From Actinomadura latina NBRC 106108 (GTDB lineage Bacteria; Actinomycetota; Actinomycetes; Streptosporangiales; Streptosporangiaceae), in NCBI RefSeq assembly GCF_001552195.1, contig NZ_BCQS01000007.1, forward strand, positions 248,001 to 312,000: 64,000 nucleotides of DNA, read 5' to 3'. The notes beneath the pieces are model-generated. The model was given only the letters and a program-made list of their open reading frames with translations, was not told the origin of the DNA and did no database searches. The position numbers were made by a program, and so were the translations under genes. Shown here one piece after another: positions 26,309-35,219 of this stretch. Every line of letters begins with the position of its first letter. Position 1 is the stretch's first letter.

Positions 26309-26790
26309 TGCGTGTGAACGTCAACGTCAACGGGGCCGCGGAGGCCGTGGACGACGTGTGGGAGGGCGAGAGCCTCCTCTACATGCTGCGTGAGCGGATG
26401 GGCCTCCCCGGCTCGAAGAACGCCTGCGAGCAGGGCGAATGCGGTTCCTGCACCGTCTACCTGGACGGTGTGCCGGTGTGCGCGTGCCTGGTCGCGGCCG
26501 GTCAGGCCGAGGGACGCGAGGTCGTCACCGTCGAAGGTCTGGCCCAGGGGTCACCGGGTGATGAGCAGCTCGATCCCGTCCAGGAGGCGTTCGTGGAGAC
26601 GGGCGCCGTCCAGTGCGGGTTCTGCACCCCCGGGTTGATCGTCCAGTCGCACGACCTGATCGCGCGGAACCCGGCGCCGACGGACGCCGAGATCCGCGAG
26701 GCGCTCGCCGGGAACCTGTGCCGCTGCACCGGCTACGAGAAGATCCTGGACGCGGTCCGCCTCGCCGCGCGGCGGAAGGCCACCACATGA
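26308..26790 (+). CDS. Xanthine dehydrogenase, 2Fe-2S subunit
   Basis: A 160-residue iron-sulfur protein with both expected clusters. The plant-ferredoxin-type site is [21 protein letters not shown] and the C-terminal four-helix site is CGFCTPG followed by CRCTGY. It carries electrons from the molybdopterin subunit to the FAD subunit. It starts at ATG 26308, sharing one base with the previous stop, and overlaps the deaminase gene by four bases (ATGA). Length is typical. No signal peptide is present, so the complex is cytosolic. Confidence 0.94.
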   Translation: MRVNVNVNGAAEAVDDVWEGESLLYMLRERMGLPGSKNACEQGECGSCTVYLDGVPVCACLVAAGQAEGREVVTVEGLAQGSPGDEQLDPVQEAFVETGAVQCGFCTPGLIVQSHDLIARNPAPTDAEIREALAGNLCRCTGYEKILDAVRLAARRKATT

Positions 26791-28166
26791 TCATCGAGAA
26801 CGCGCACGTCGTCACCGTCTCCGGGGACGAGTACCCGGACGGCCACATCGTCATCGACGGCGACCGCATCACGGCGGTGGGCCCCGGCCCCGCCCCCGCC
26901 GGCGACCCCGAGCGCGCCGGCGACCCCGAGCGCGCCGGCGACCCCGAGCGCGTCGACGCCGCCGGCTGCCTCGCCACCCCGGGCCTGGTCAACACCCACC
27001 ACCACCTCTACCAGTGGGCGAGCCAGGGGATGGTCACCGACGGCACGCTCTTCGAGTGGCTGACCACCCTCTACAAGCCGTGGTCGAAGATGGACGCCGA
27101 GGTGGTCTCGGGCGCGGCGACCGCCGGGCTGGCCTGGCTCGCCAAGTCGGGCTGCACCACGTCCACCGACCACCACTACCTGTTCCCGAAGGGGCGCGGC
27201 GACCTGTTCGCGGCGGAGGTCGAGGCGGCACACGAGATCGGCGTCCGCTTCCACCCGTGCCGCGGGTCGATGGACCGCGGCGAGTCGCAGGGCGGGCTGC
27301 CGCCGGACGAGGTCGTCGAGGACCTCGACACGATCCTCGCCGAGACCGAGGCCGCGATCGACCGGTACCACGACCCGTCGCCCGGCTCCATGCTGCGCGT
27401 CGCCGTCGCGCCCTGCTCGCCGTTCTCCGTCACCCGCGAGCTGCTGGCCGAGTCGGCGCGGCTGGCGCGCGACAAGGGCGTCCGGCTGCACACCCACCTC
27501 GCGGAGACGGTGGACGAGGAGGAGCACACGCGGGAGCAGTTCGGCATGACGCCGGCCGAGTACATGGACTCGATCGGCTGGCTAGGCCCCGACGTGTGGC
27601 TCGCGCACTGCGTCCACCTGCACGACACCGACGTGAAGCGGCTCGCCGAGACCCGCACGGGCACCGCGCACTGCCCGAGCTCGAACGCGCGGCTCGGCGC
27701 CGGGATCGCCCGCGTGTCGGACCTGCTGGCGGAGGGCGCGGCGGTCGGGCTCGGCGTGGACGGGTCGGCGTCGGCGGAGCTCGTCCCCCTCGCGGGGGAG
27801 CTGCGGCAGGCCCTCTACCTGCAGCGGGCCCGCTACGGCCCGACGTCGCTGACCGCCCGCCAGGCCCTGGAGATGGCGACGCTCGGCGGCGCCCGCTGCC
27901 TCGGCCGCGAGGACGAGATCGGCTCCCTCGAACCCGGCAAGCTCGCCGACATCGCGCTGTGGCGGGTGGACGGCTTCCAGGCGGCGATCGACGACCCGGT
28001 CGTCGCGTTCGCGTTCGGCCCGGTGCCGCCGCTGCGGCGCCTCCTCGTCGGCGGGCGCACCGTCGTGGACGGCGACACCCTCGTGACCGTCCCGCAGGAC
28101 GAGGCCGGCCGGCGCGGCGCCGACGCCCACCGCCGGCTCATGCGACTCGCGGAGGAGGTGCTCTGA
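26787..28166 (+). CDS. 8-Oxoguanine/guanine deaminase (amidohydrolase)
   Basis: A 459-residue amidohydrolase-superfamily deaminase. Metal ligands appear as NTHHHLYQW (HxH near residue 72), HTHLAET, an HxH-type VHLHD and the catalytic Asp in GVDGSASAE. The family resembles 8-oxoguanine deaminase and hydroxydechloroatrazine hydrolase; in this operon it would feed xanthine or urate into the pathway. An 18-base unit repeated three times (26898-26951) gives three copies of a six-residue AGDPER-like repeat in the N-terminal beta domain, an unusual insertion. It is placed between two xanthine dehydrogenase subunits and is coupled to both by start-stop overlaps. Guanine deaminase is the main alternative. 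Confidence 0.86.
   Translation: MIIENAHVVTVSGDEYPDGHIVIDGDRITAVGPGPAPAGDPERAGDPERAGDPERVDAAGCLATPGLVNTHHHLYQWASQGMVTDGTLFEWLTTLYKPWSKMDAEVVSGAATAGLAWLAKSGCTTSTDHHYLFPKGRGDLFAAEVEAAHEIGVRFHPCRGSMDRGESQGGLPPDEVVEDLDTILAETEAAIDRYHDPSPGSMLRVAVAPCSPFSVTRELLAESARLARDKGVRLHTHLAETVDEEEHTREQFGMTPAEYMDSIGWLGPDVWLAHCVHLHDTDVKRLAETRTGTAHCPSSNARLGAGIARVSDLLAEGAAVGLGVDGSASAELVPLAGELRQALYLQRARYGPTSLTARQALEMATLGGARCLGREDEIGSLEPGKLADIALWRVDGFQAAIDDPVVAFAFGPVPPLRRLLVGGRTVVDGDTLVTVPQDEAGRRGADAHRRLMRLAEEVL
26898..26951. repeat. Three tandem 18-base repeats in the deaminase gene
   Basis: Three exact copies of GCCGGCGACCCCGAGCGC in frame add about 18 residues to the deaminase N-terminal domain. Perfect identity suggests recent slippage expansion. 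Confidence 0.92.
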
Positions 28167-30499
28167 TGGCGTCCCCGGTGAAGAGCCCCGGTCATGTGGC
28201 CGCGCCCGGAATCGGCGGGGTCGGGGAGAGCCCGCTGCGGCCGGACGGCACGCTGAAGGTCGCGGGCGAGTTCGCCTTCGCGTCCGACCTGTGGATGGAC
28301 GGGATGCTGTGGGGCGCGACGCTCCGCAGCCCGCATCCCAGGGCGCTCATCAGGTCGATCGACATCGGGCCGGCGCTCGCGCTGCCCGGCGTCCGGGCCG
28401 TCCTGACCCACGCAGACGTGCCGGGACGCGCGATGTTCGGCATCGACCACACCGAGGACCAGCCCGTCCTCGCGATCGACCAGGTCCGGCACCAGGGCGA
28501 GCCGGTCGCGCTGGTCGCCGCCGACCACCCGGAGACGGCGCGCCGCGCGATGGAGAGGATCGCCGTCGGGTACGAGGTGCTGGAGCCGATCACCGACCCG
28601 CGCGCCGTGATCGCCGACCCCGAGCGGCTGAAGGTTCAGGAACGGGGCGGCATCACCCGGTATCAGCCTGTCCGGGTCGGGGACGTCGACGCGGCGAAGG
28701 CCGAGGCCGACGTGATCGTGTCGGGGGAGTACGAGGTCGGCATCCAGGACCAGGCGTTCCTCGGGCCCGAGTCAGGCCTGGCGATCCCGTCCGAGGACGG
28801 CGGCATCGACCTGTACGTCTCGACGCAGTGGATCCACAACGACCTCAAGCAGATCGCGCCCTGCCTGGGCCTCGCCGAAGACCAGGTGCACATGACGCTC
28901 GCGGGCGTCGGCGGCGCGTTCGGCGGGCGCGAGGACCTGTCGATGCAGATCCACGCCGGCATGCTCGCCCTGCACACCGGCAGGCCGGTGAAGATGTCGT
29001 ACAACCGGTACGAGTCGTTCTTCGGGCACGTCCACCGGCATCCCGCCCAGATGCGGTACGAGTACGGCGCCACATCGGAGGGGCGGCTCCTCTACGCCGA
29101 CGTCGAGATCATCCTCGACGGGGGCGCCTACACGTCGTCCACCATGAACGTGGTCGGCAACGCGGCCTCGCTGGGCGTCGGGCCCTACGAGATCCCCAAC
29201 ATCAGGATCGACGGGTACGGCGTCTACACGAACAACCCGCCCTGCGGGGCGATGCGCGGCTTCGGGGCCGTCCAGGCGTGCTTCGCCTACGAGTCGATGA
29301 TGGACCGGCTCGGCGACGCCTGCGGCCTGGGACCGGTCGAGATCCGCCGCCGCAACGCCGTCACGCAGGGCTCGAAGCTCGCGACGGGCCAGGTCATCGA
29401 GTCCCCGGCGCCGCTCGCCGAGATGCTGACGCGGCTGGAGGCGATGCCGCTCCCCGCCGCCACGGACGGCACCGACATCCGGAACCTGCCGGGCGGGGTG
29501 TCGCAGACGACGCACGGCGAGGGCGTCGTGCGCGGCGTCGGCTACGGCGTCGGCATCAAGAACATCTGCTTCTCCGAGGCCTTCGACGACCTGTCCACGG
29601 CCCGCGTCCGGCTGGAGGTCATCGGCGGCGAGGCCACCGCGCTCGTCCACACGGCGGCGGCCGAAGTCGGGCAGGGGCTCGTCACGGTCCAGGCGCAGGT
29701 CGCGCGCACGGAACTGGGCGTCCAGCGGGTCACGATCGCGCCGGCGGACAACGGGGTCGGCGACGCGGGCTCCTCCAGCGCGTCCCGCCAGACGTACATG
29801 ACGGGCGGCGCGGTGAAGGCGGCCTGCGAGGCGGTGCGGGCCGGACTCCTCGCGCTCGCGGAGCGCCGCCTCGGGCGCGGCGACCTGACCGTCGCCGGCG
29901 GCAAGATCGTGTCGCGGGCGGACGGCGTGCTCGGCACCATCGAGGACGTCCTCGGCTCCGAGGTGATCGAGGAGACCCGCGAGTACCACCACCGGCCCAC
30001 CGCCCGCATGGACCCGGTCACCGGGCAGGGCCGCAGCCACACCCAGCTCGCCCTGTGCGTCCACCGCGCCGTCGTCGACGTGGACGTGGACCTCGGCCTC
30101 GTCAAGGTCGTCGAGCTGGCCGCCGTCCAGGACGTCGGTAAGATCATCAACCGGCTGTCGCTGGAGGGCCAGATCCACGGCGGCTCCGCGCAGGGACTCG
30201 GCCTCGCCGTGATGGAGGAGATCGTCGTGTCGGACGGCCTCGTCCGGAACCCGTCGTTCACCGACTACCTGATCCCCACCATCCTGGACATGCCGCCCAT
30301 GCGGCTGGACATCCTGGAAAATCCCGACCCGGAAGCCCCCTACGGCCTGCGCGGCGCCGGCGAACCCCCGACCCTGTCGTCCACCCCCGCGATCGTCGCC
30401 GCGATCCGCGCCGCGACGGGCCGCGCCCTCACCCGCGTCCCCGTCCGCCCCGAGCACATCGCGCGACCCGCACCAACGCCCGCCGGCGGCGCCGCATGA
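28166..30499 (+). CDS. Xanthine dehydrogenase, molybdopterin-binding subunit
   Basis: A 777-residue large subunit of a molybdenum hydroxylase. Cofactor-contact motifs are GVGGAFGGRED (about residues 250-260), GAMRGFGAVQ (about 353-362) and AAAEVGQGLVTV. The active-site glutamate lies in the C-terminal GAGEPP. It hydroxylates hypoxanthine and xanthine to urate together with the two smaller subunits. ATG 28166 shares one base with the deaminase stop. The following hydroxypyruvate isomerase-like gene overlaps by four bases. Family assignment is firm; purine specificity comes from the operon. Confidence 0.93.
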   Translation: MASPVKSPGHVAAPGIGGVGESPLRPDGTLKVAGEFAFASDLWMDGMLWGATLRSPHPRALIRSIDIGPALALPGVRAVLTHADVPGRAMFGIDHTEDQPVLAIDQVRHQGEPVALVAADHPETARRAMERIAVGYEVLEPITDPRAVIADPERLKVQERGGITRYQPVRVGDVDAAKAEADVIVSGEYEVGIQDQAFLGPESGLAIPSEDGGIDLYVSTQWIHNDLKQIAPCLGLAEDQVHMTLAGVGGAFGGREDLSMQIHAGMLALHTGRPVKMSYNRYESFFGHVHRHPAQMRYEYGATSEGRLLYADVEIILDGGAYTSSTMNVVGNAASLGVGPYEIPNIRIDGYGVYTNNPPCGAMRGFGAVQACFAYESMMDRLGDACGLGPVEIRRRNAVTQGSKLATGQVIESPAPLAEMLTRLEAMPLPAATDGTDIRNLPGGVSQTTHGEGVVRGVGYGVGIKNICFSEAFDDLSTARVRLEVIGGEATALVHTAAAEVGQGLVTVQAQVARTELGVQRVTIAPADNGVGDAGSSSASRQTYMTGGAVKAACEAVRAGLLALAERRLGRGDLTVAGGKIVSRADGVLGTIEDVLGSEVIEETREYHHRPTARMDPVTGQGRSHTQLALCVHRAVVDVDVDLGLVKVVELAAVQDVGKIINRLSLEGQIHGGSAQGLGLAVMEEIVVSDGLVRNPSFTDYLIPTILDMPPMRLDILENPDPEAPYGLRGAGEPPTLSSTPAIVAAIRAATGRALTRVPVRPEHIARPAPTPAGGAA

Positions 30500-31314
30500 C
30501 GCGCAGCGGCGCGACCGGCCGGTTCGTGGTCAACTGCTCGATCCTGTTCACCGAATTCCCGCTGCTGGAGCGTCCGGCCGCGGCGCGGGCGGCCGGGTTC
30601 GAAGAAGTGGAGTTCTGGTGGCCGTGGAACGGTGAGCCGGTACCGTCCGGCGCGGAGGTGGACGCGTTCTGCGGAGCGGTCGAGGACGCCGGAGTGCGGC
30701 TCGTCGCGCTCAACCTCTACGCGGGCGACATGGCGGCGGGAGAGCGGGGCGTGCTGTCCGACCCGTCCCGTGCCGAGGAGTTCCGGCGCAGCCTCGGCGT
30801 ACTGATCCGGATCGCCGGGCGCATGGGCACCCGGTCGTTCAACGCGCTCTACGGGCAGCGGCTCGACGGCGTGGACGCGGCCCGGCAGGACCGGGTCGCG
30901 ACCTCGAACCTCGTCCACGCCGCCGGCCGGGTCGGCGAGTTCGGCGGGACGCTGCTGGTCGAGCCGCTGGCACGCGGGCTCAACGGCGCCTACCCGCTGG
31001 AGACGGCCGCCGACGTCGCCGCGGTGCTGCGGCGCGTCCGGGCGGAGGGCGCCGGGAACGTCCGGTTCCTGTTCGACACGTTCCACCTGGCCGTGAACGG
31101 CGACGACCTGGAGAGGGCCGCGCGGGAGCACGCCGCCGACATCGGGCACGTCCAGCTCGCGGACGCGCCCGGACGCGGGCGCCCCGGCACGGGCGGCATC
31201 GACTTCGACCGGGTCTTCGCCGTCCTCGACGAGATCGGGTACGGCGGCCGGATCTCGCTCGAATACGTGCCGCGGGGCCCGTCGCCGGAGGAGTTCGCGT
31301 GGACGACCTCCTGA
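30496..31314 (+). CDS. hyi: Hydroxypyruvate isomerase-like TIM barrel protein
   Basis: A 272-residue xylose-isomerase-like TIM barrel of the Hyi family. It begins with FVVNCSILFTEFPLLERPAA and carries metal-binding acidic and histidine residues in LLVEPLARGLNG, FLFDTFHLA, IGHVQLADAPGR and ISLEYVP. Hyi interconverts hydroxypyruvate and tartronate semialdehyde in glyoxylate use, which fits because allantoate breakdown yields glyoxylate. It overlaps the molybdopterin subunit by four bases and the allantoinase gene by 16. A 2-keto-sugar epimerase activity is possible for this fold; the operon favours glyoxylate metabolism. Confidence 0.86.
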   Translation: MTRSGATGRFVVNCSILFTEFPLLERPAAARAAGFEEVEFWWPWNGEPVPSGAEVDAFCGAVEDAGVRLVALNLYAGDMAAGERGVLSDPSRAEEFRRSLGVLIRIAGRMGTRSFNALYGQRLDGVDAARQDRVATSNLVHAAGRVGEFGGTLLVEPLARGLNGAYPLETAADVAAVLRRVRAEGAGNVRFLFDTFHLAVNGDDLERAAREHAADIGHVQLADAPGRGRPGTGGIDFDRVFAVLDEIGYGGRISLEYVPRGPSPEEFAWTTS

Positions 31315-32678
31315 TCAGATCGCGCCGGGCCGTCCTGCCGGACGGCGAGCGCCCCGCCGCCGTCTCCGTCCGGGACGGCCGCATCACCGCGATCTCCGGC
31401 TACGCGGCCGCCGTCCGGGCCGCCGCGGAGGTCGACCTCGGCGAGGTGGCGCTGCTGCCCGGCCTCGTCGACACGCACGTGCACGTCAACGAGCCGGGCC
31501 GCACCGAGTGGGAGGGCTTCGCCACCGCGACCCGCGCGGCCGCCGCCGGCGGCGTCACCACGCTCATCGACATGCCGCTCAACTCGCTGCCGCCGACCGT
31601 CGACCCCGCCGCGCTGGCCGCCAAGCGGGAGGCCGCCGAGGCCGCGTGCGCCGTGGACGTCGGGTTCTGGGGCGGCGCGATCCCGGGAAACCTGGCATCG
31701 CTGCGCCCGCTGCACGACCTCGGCGTCTTCGGGTTCAAGTGCTTCACGTCCGACTCGGGCGTCCCGGAGTTCCCGCCGCTGACGCACGCGGAGATGCGGG
31801 CGGCGTTCCGGGAGATCGCCTCGTTCGGCGGGCTGGTCATCGTCCACGCCGAGGACCCGGCCGAGCTCAGCGCACCGTCCGGCGGCGGGTACCCGGACTT
31901 CCTCGCGTCGCGGCCCCCGGCCGCCGAGCGCCGCGCCGTCGAGCAGGTCGTCCGGCTGGCGGAGGAGACCGGCGTGCGCGCCCACATCCTGCACCTGTCC
32001 GCCGCCGGCTGCCTGGACGTTCTCGCCAAGGCCCAGGCGGACGGCCTCCCCGTCACCGCCGAGACGTGCCCGCACTACCTGGCCCTCGCCTCCGAAGACG
32101 CCGCGGGTTCTGCTCATCCGGGGGGCGACCCCCAGACCCCCGGAGGGCGGCCGCCGGAGCCGCTTGCTCCGCTGCGCCCACCGGCGGCCGCGTTCAAGTG
32201 CTGCCCGCCCATCCGTCCGGCCGCCAACCGCGAGCTGCTCTGGCAGGGGCTCGCCTCCGGCGTGATCTCGTGCGTCGTCACCGACCACTCGCCCTGCACA
32301 CCCGAGTTGAAGCGCGGCGACTTCGCGACCGCGTGGGGCGGCATCTCGTCCCTCCAGCTGGGGCTGCCGGTCGTGTGGACGGCCGCGCGCGAGCGCGGGC
32401 ACCGCCTGGACGAGGTCGTCCGCTGGATGTCCGCGGCGCCCGCCGCCCTGGCCGCCGTCCCCGGCAAGGGCGCCATCGCCGTCGGGAATGACGCCGACCT
32501 GGTCGCGTTCGCCCCTGACGAGTCGTTCACCGTCGACCCGGCGGCCCTCCACCACCGGCACCCCGTCACCCCCTACGCGGGCCGGACGCTGACGGGCGCC
32601 GTCCGGACCACCTGGCTGCGCGGCGTTCCCACCGGGGAGCGGGCCGCCGGGCGGCTGCTCGCCCGGGAGGCGCGATGA
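31299..32678 (+). CDS. allB: Allantoinase, with an in-frame repeat insertion
   Basis: A 459-residue cyclic amidohydrolase that opens allantoin to allantoate. Metal site residues are visible in DTHVHVNEPG, the carboxylated Lys in FGFKCFTSD, His in VHAED and LHLSAAG, and Asp in DHSPCTPELK; CCPPIRPAANRE is typical of AllB. Between the metal His of CPHYLALASEDA and FKCCPPIR, relatives have about ten residues, but this protein has about 38, Pro/Gly-rich and encoded by a palindromic GC repeat. The insertion lies in a surface loop by family analogy, so activity may survive. GTG 31299 overlaps hyi by 16 bases, and the allantoicase gene overlaps by four. Confidence 0.92.
   Translation: MDDLLIRSRRAVLPDGERPAAVSVRDGRITAISGYAAAVRAAAEVDLGEVALLPGLVDTHVHVNEPGRTEWEGFATATRAAAAGGVTTLIDMPLNSLPPTVDPAALAAKREAAEAACAVDVGFWGGAIPGNLASLRPLHDLGVFGFKCFTSDSGVPEFPPLTHAEMRAAFREIASFGGLVIVHAEDPAELSAPSGGGYPDFLASRPPAAERRAVEQVVRLAEETGVRAHILHLSAAGCLDVLAKAQADGLPVTAETCPHYLALASEDAAGSAHPGGDPQTPGGRPPEPLAPLRPPAAAFKCCPPIRPAANRELLWQGLASGVISCVVTDHSPCTPELKRGDFATAWGGISSLQLGLPVVWTAARERGHRLDEVVRWMSAAPAALAAVPGKGAIAVGNDADLVAFAPDESFTVDPAALHHRHPVTPYAGRTLTGAVRTTWLRGVPTGERAAGRLLAREAR
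32107..32187. repeat. Palindromic GC-rich repeat element inserted in allB
   Basis: About 80 bases with nested palindromes: CCGGGGG (32118-32124) pairs with CCCCCGG (32137-32143), and GGGGG/CCCCC flank a CGA loop. It resembles dispersed intergenic repeats common in actinomycete genomes and adds about 27 residues to the enzyme without a stop. Confidence 0.6.
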
Positions 32679-33688
32679 CCGAGTTCACCTCCCTGCCGGA
32701 CCTGGCCGTCCGCACCCTCGGCGGCTCGGTCGTCGCCGCGAGCGACGAGTCCTTCGCCGCGAAGGAGAACCTGGTCAACCCGTGGGCGCCTGCGTTCAGC
32801 GCGGAGACCTTCGGGCCGAAGGGGCAGCTGTACGACGGCTGGGAGACGGCCCGCCGCCGCACCGGCGGGCACGACTGGGCGCTGGTCAGGCTCGGCCTCC
32901 CCGGCGTCGTCCGCGGCGTCGTGATCGACACGGCCTGGTTCAAGGGCAACTACCCGCCGCGCGCGTCCGTCGAGGCGTGCGCCGTGGACGGCTACCCCGC
33001 CGACCTCTCCGGCGCGGAGTGGGTGGAGATCGTCCCGGAGAGCCCGCTCAAGGGGGACGCGGCGCACGCCTTCCCGGTGCGGGCGGAGCGCCTGTTCACG
33101 CACGTCCGGCTGAACATGTTCCCGGACGGCGGCATCGCCCGGCTGCGCGTCCACGGCGACGTGGTCCCCGATCCACGCGTCCTGCGGGGCCTGACCGCCG
33201 ACCTGGCCGCCCTGGAGAACGGCGCCCGCGTCATCGAGTGCTCGGACATGTTCTACTCCTCGCCCGACAACATGCTGTTCCCCGGCCTGGCCCGCAATCA
33301 GGCCGAAGGCTGGGAGACGGCCCGCCGCCGCGACGACGGCCACGACTGGGCGGTGATCCGGCTCGCCGCACCCGGCGTCATCAGGCTCGCCGAGATCGAC
33401 ACCACCAACCTCAAGTTCAACGCGCCCGGCGCCGCCGCGCTGCAGGGACTCGACGCCCGCACCGCCGCCGCCGACGCCTGGCACCCCCTCCTGCCCCGCA
33501 CCGGCCTCCTCCCGGACACCCGGCACCGTTTCCGGCTCGTAACACCCGAGGTCACGCACGTCAGGCTGGACATCCACCCGGACGGCGGCATCGCCCGGCT
33601 CCGCCTCCTCGGCGACATGACGCCGGACGGAGCCAAGGAACTCGCCGCCCGCTGGGACGCCCTCACCCAACATTCGGCAAAGTATTGA
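32675..33688 (+). CDS. alc: Allantoicase
   Basis: A 337-residue allantoicase with the two tandem jelly-roll repeats of the family. Each repeat has a W-E-T-x-RRR segment (GWETARRRTGGHDWALVRL and GWETARRRDDGHDWAVIRL), an acidic Asp-Thr turn (VIDTAWFKGN, EIDTTNLKFN) and a THVRLxxxPDGGIARLR ending. It hydrolyses allantoate to ureidoglycolate and urea. It is the last gene of the purine operon, overlapping allB by four bases. An imperfect direct repeat and low-GC sequence follow the stop. No ureidoglycolate lyase or urease gene is nearby in the window. Confidence 0.94.
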   Translation: MTEFTSLPDLAVRTLGGSVVAASDESFAAKENLVNPWAPAFSAETFGPKGQLYDGWETARRRTGGHDWALVRLGLPGVVRGVVIDTAWFKGNYPPRASVEACAVDGYPADLSGAEWVEIVPESPLKGDAAHAFPVRAERLFTHVRLNMFPDGGIARLRVHGDVVPDPRVLRGLTADLAALENGARVIECSDMFYSSPDNMLFPGLARNQAEGWETARRRDDGHDWAVIRLAAPGVIRLAEIDTTNLKFNAPGAAALQGLDARTAAADAWHPLLPRTGLLPDTRHRFRLVTPEVTHVRLDIHPDGGIARLRLLGDMTPDGAKELAARWDALTQHSAKY

Positions 33689-33773
33689 CCGCCGCTAGAT
33701 ATCTGCCTACATTCTGAGCACTCGATCCCGTCGAAGCCTCGTCCGCCGGCCCAATACTCGACAAAATTCTGAC
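33666..33773. repeat. Two imperfect 24-base direct repeats after the purine operon
   Basis: 33666-33689 and 33750-33773 match at 18 of 24 positions, sharing CCCAA, CAAA and TGAC cores, 84 bases apart. The first overlaps the alc stop; the second lies just before the secreted hydrolase. Function unknown. Confidence 0.35.
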
Positions 33774-33819
33774 GCCCGTGGAGATGACATTTCGTAAGCC
33801 CGGCCCCGGAGGATCCCCC

Positions 33820-35163
33820 ATGAAACGACTCCAGGCAGGTACCCTCGCCGCCGTCCTGGCGGTGCCCGCGGCCCTCACCCCGGCGGCCGCCCACGCGTCC
33901 GCCGGCCCCGCGCACTACGCCGGCGCCCTTCCCGACGGCGCGTCCTGGATCGCCGACGTCCCCGCCCGCTGGAACGGCACCCTCGTCCTCTTCAGCCACG
34001 GCTTCGGGCCGCTCACCCCCGCGGACCGCCCGAGCGAGGCCGCCGGCCAGGCCCTCCTCGACCGCGGCTACGCGCTCGCGGGCTCGTCCTACGACCCGGA
34101 CGGCTCCCTCTGGGCACTGGGCAGCGCCGTGCGCGACCAGATCGCCACCGGCCGGGCCGTCTCGGAGATCATCGGCCGGCCGCGCAGCACCCTCGCGCTC
34201 GGCCAGTCCATGGGCGGACTGGTCAGCGCCGAGCTCGCCGAGACCCGCGCCGTGGACGGCGCCCTCACCGCCTGCGGCATCGTCGGCGGCGGCGCCGACC
34301 TGAACAACTACCAGCTCAACGCGGGCCACGCCATCGCGACCCTCCTCGCCCCGTCCCAGCAGATCAAGATCAGCGACTACACGTCCCCCGCCGAGGCGGC
34401 GGCCGCCGGCGCCCAGCTCACCCAGGCCGTGCGGGACGCCCAGGCGACCCCGGCGGGCCGCGCCCGCATCGCCCTCGCCTCGGCGTTCCTCAACCAGTCG
34501 TCCTGGTTCTCCGGCGACACCGAACCGCCCCGGCACGACTACGCCGCCCGGGAACTCCAGCAGTACCAGTGGCTGACGTCCGGCGTGCTCGGTTTCATCT
34601 TCGGGGGCCGGTACTCGATCGACCAGGCCGCCGGCGGCGACAGCGCCTGGAACAAGGGCCTGAACTACGCGCGCCTGCTTCGCGAGTCCGCCGATCTCCG
34701 CCAGGTCAAGGCCCTCTACGGGAAGGCCGGCCTGAGCCTGAACGCCGACCTCTCCGAACTCACTGCGAAAGCCGCCAAGCAGGTCGAGCCCGGCCCCCTC
34801 GCCTGGATGACCCGCACCTCCGAGCCCACCGGGCGCCTGACCGTCCCGACCCTGACCATCCACACCGTCTCGGACCAGCTCGTCCCGGTCGAGCACCAGA
34901 ACGAGTACGCCAGAGCCGTCCGCGCCGCCGGACGCGCCCCGCTCCTGCGCCAGGCGTACGTCCACCGGATCGGCCACTGCAACTTCACCGCGTCCGAGTA
35001 CGTGGCGTCCCTCCAGGCCCTGGAGAAGCGCGTCGAGACCGGCCACTGGCCCGGCACGACCGCGAAGTCCCTGAACAAGGCCGCCGCGTCCCTCTCCCTG
35101 GACTCCTCGGCCTTCCTCCGCTACCGCCCGGACCCCCTGGTGGTGCAGCCGTCCCGCCCCTGA
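33820..35163 (+). CDS. Secreted alpha/beta hydrolase
   Basis: A 447-residue protein with a cleavable signal peptide (basic MKRLQ, hydrophobic LAAVLAVPAAL, then an Ala-x-Ala site near residue 25). The fold is an alpha/beta hydrolase: VLFSHGFGP oxyanion region, nucleophile elbow LALGQSMGGLVSAE (Ser near 131), acid turn HTVSDQLVP and a C-terminal His in RIGHCNFTASE. It resembles secreted lipase/tannase-like proteins of actinomycetes, but I cannot name the substrate. ATG 33820 follows GGAGG; an in-frame upstream ATG at 33781 would hide the signal peptide. It is not in the purine operon, being 131 bases downstream, and a hairpin terminator follows it. Confidence 0.8.
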   Translation: MKRLQAGTLAAVLAVPAALTPAAAHASAGPAHYAGALPDGASWIADVPARWNGTLVLFSHGFGPLTPADRPSEAAGQALLDRGYALAGSSYDPDGSLWALGSAVRDQIATGRAVSEIIGRPRSTLALGQSMGGLVSAELAETRAVDGALTACGIVGGGADLNNYQLNAGHAIATLLAPSQQIKISDYTSPAEAAAAGAQLTQAVRDAQATPAGRARIALASAFLNQSSWFSGDTEPPRHDYAARELQQYQWLTSGVLGFIFGGRYSIDQAAGGDSAWNKGLNYARLLRESADLRQVKALYGKAGLSLNADLSELTAKAAKQVEPGPLAWMTRTSEPTGRLTVPTLTIHTVSDQLVPVEHQNEYARAVRAAGRAPLLRQAYVHRIGHCNFTASEYVASLQALEKRVETGHWPGTTAKSLNKAAASLSLDSSAFLRYRPDPLVVQPSRP

Positions 35164-35178
35164 CCGGGCGCATGCGGA

Positions 35179-35205
35179 ACGCCCCCGGCGGATGGCCGGG
35201 GGCGT
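35179..35205. terminator. Bidirectional hairpin terminator
   Basis: ACGCCCCCGGC pairs perfectly with GCCGGGGGCGT over a 5-base loop, between the convergent secreted hydrolase and DUF397 genes. Confidence 0.7.
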
Positions 35206-35219
35206 CGCCGTCGGCGGGG

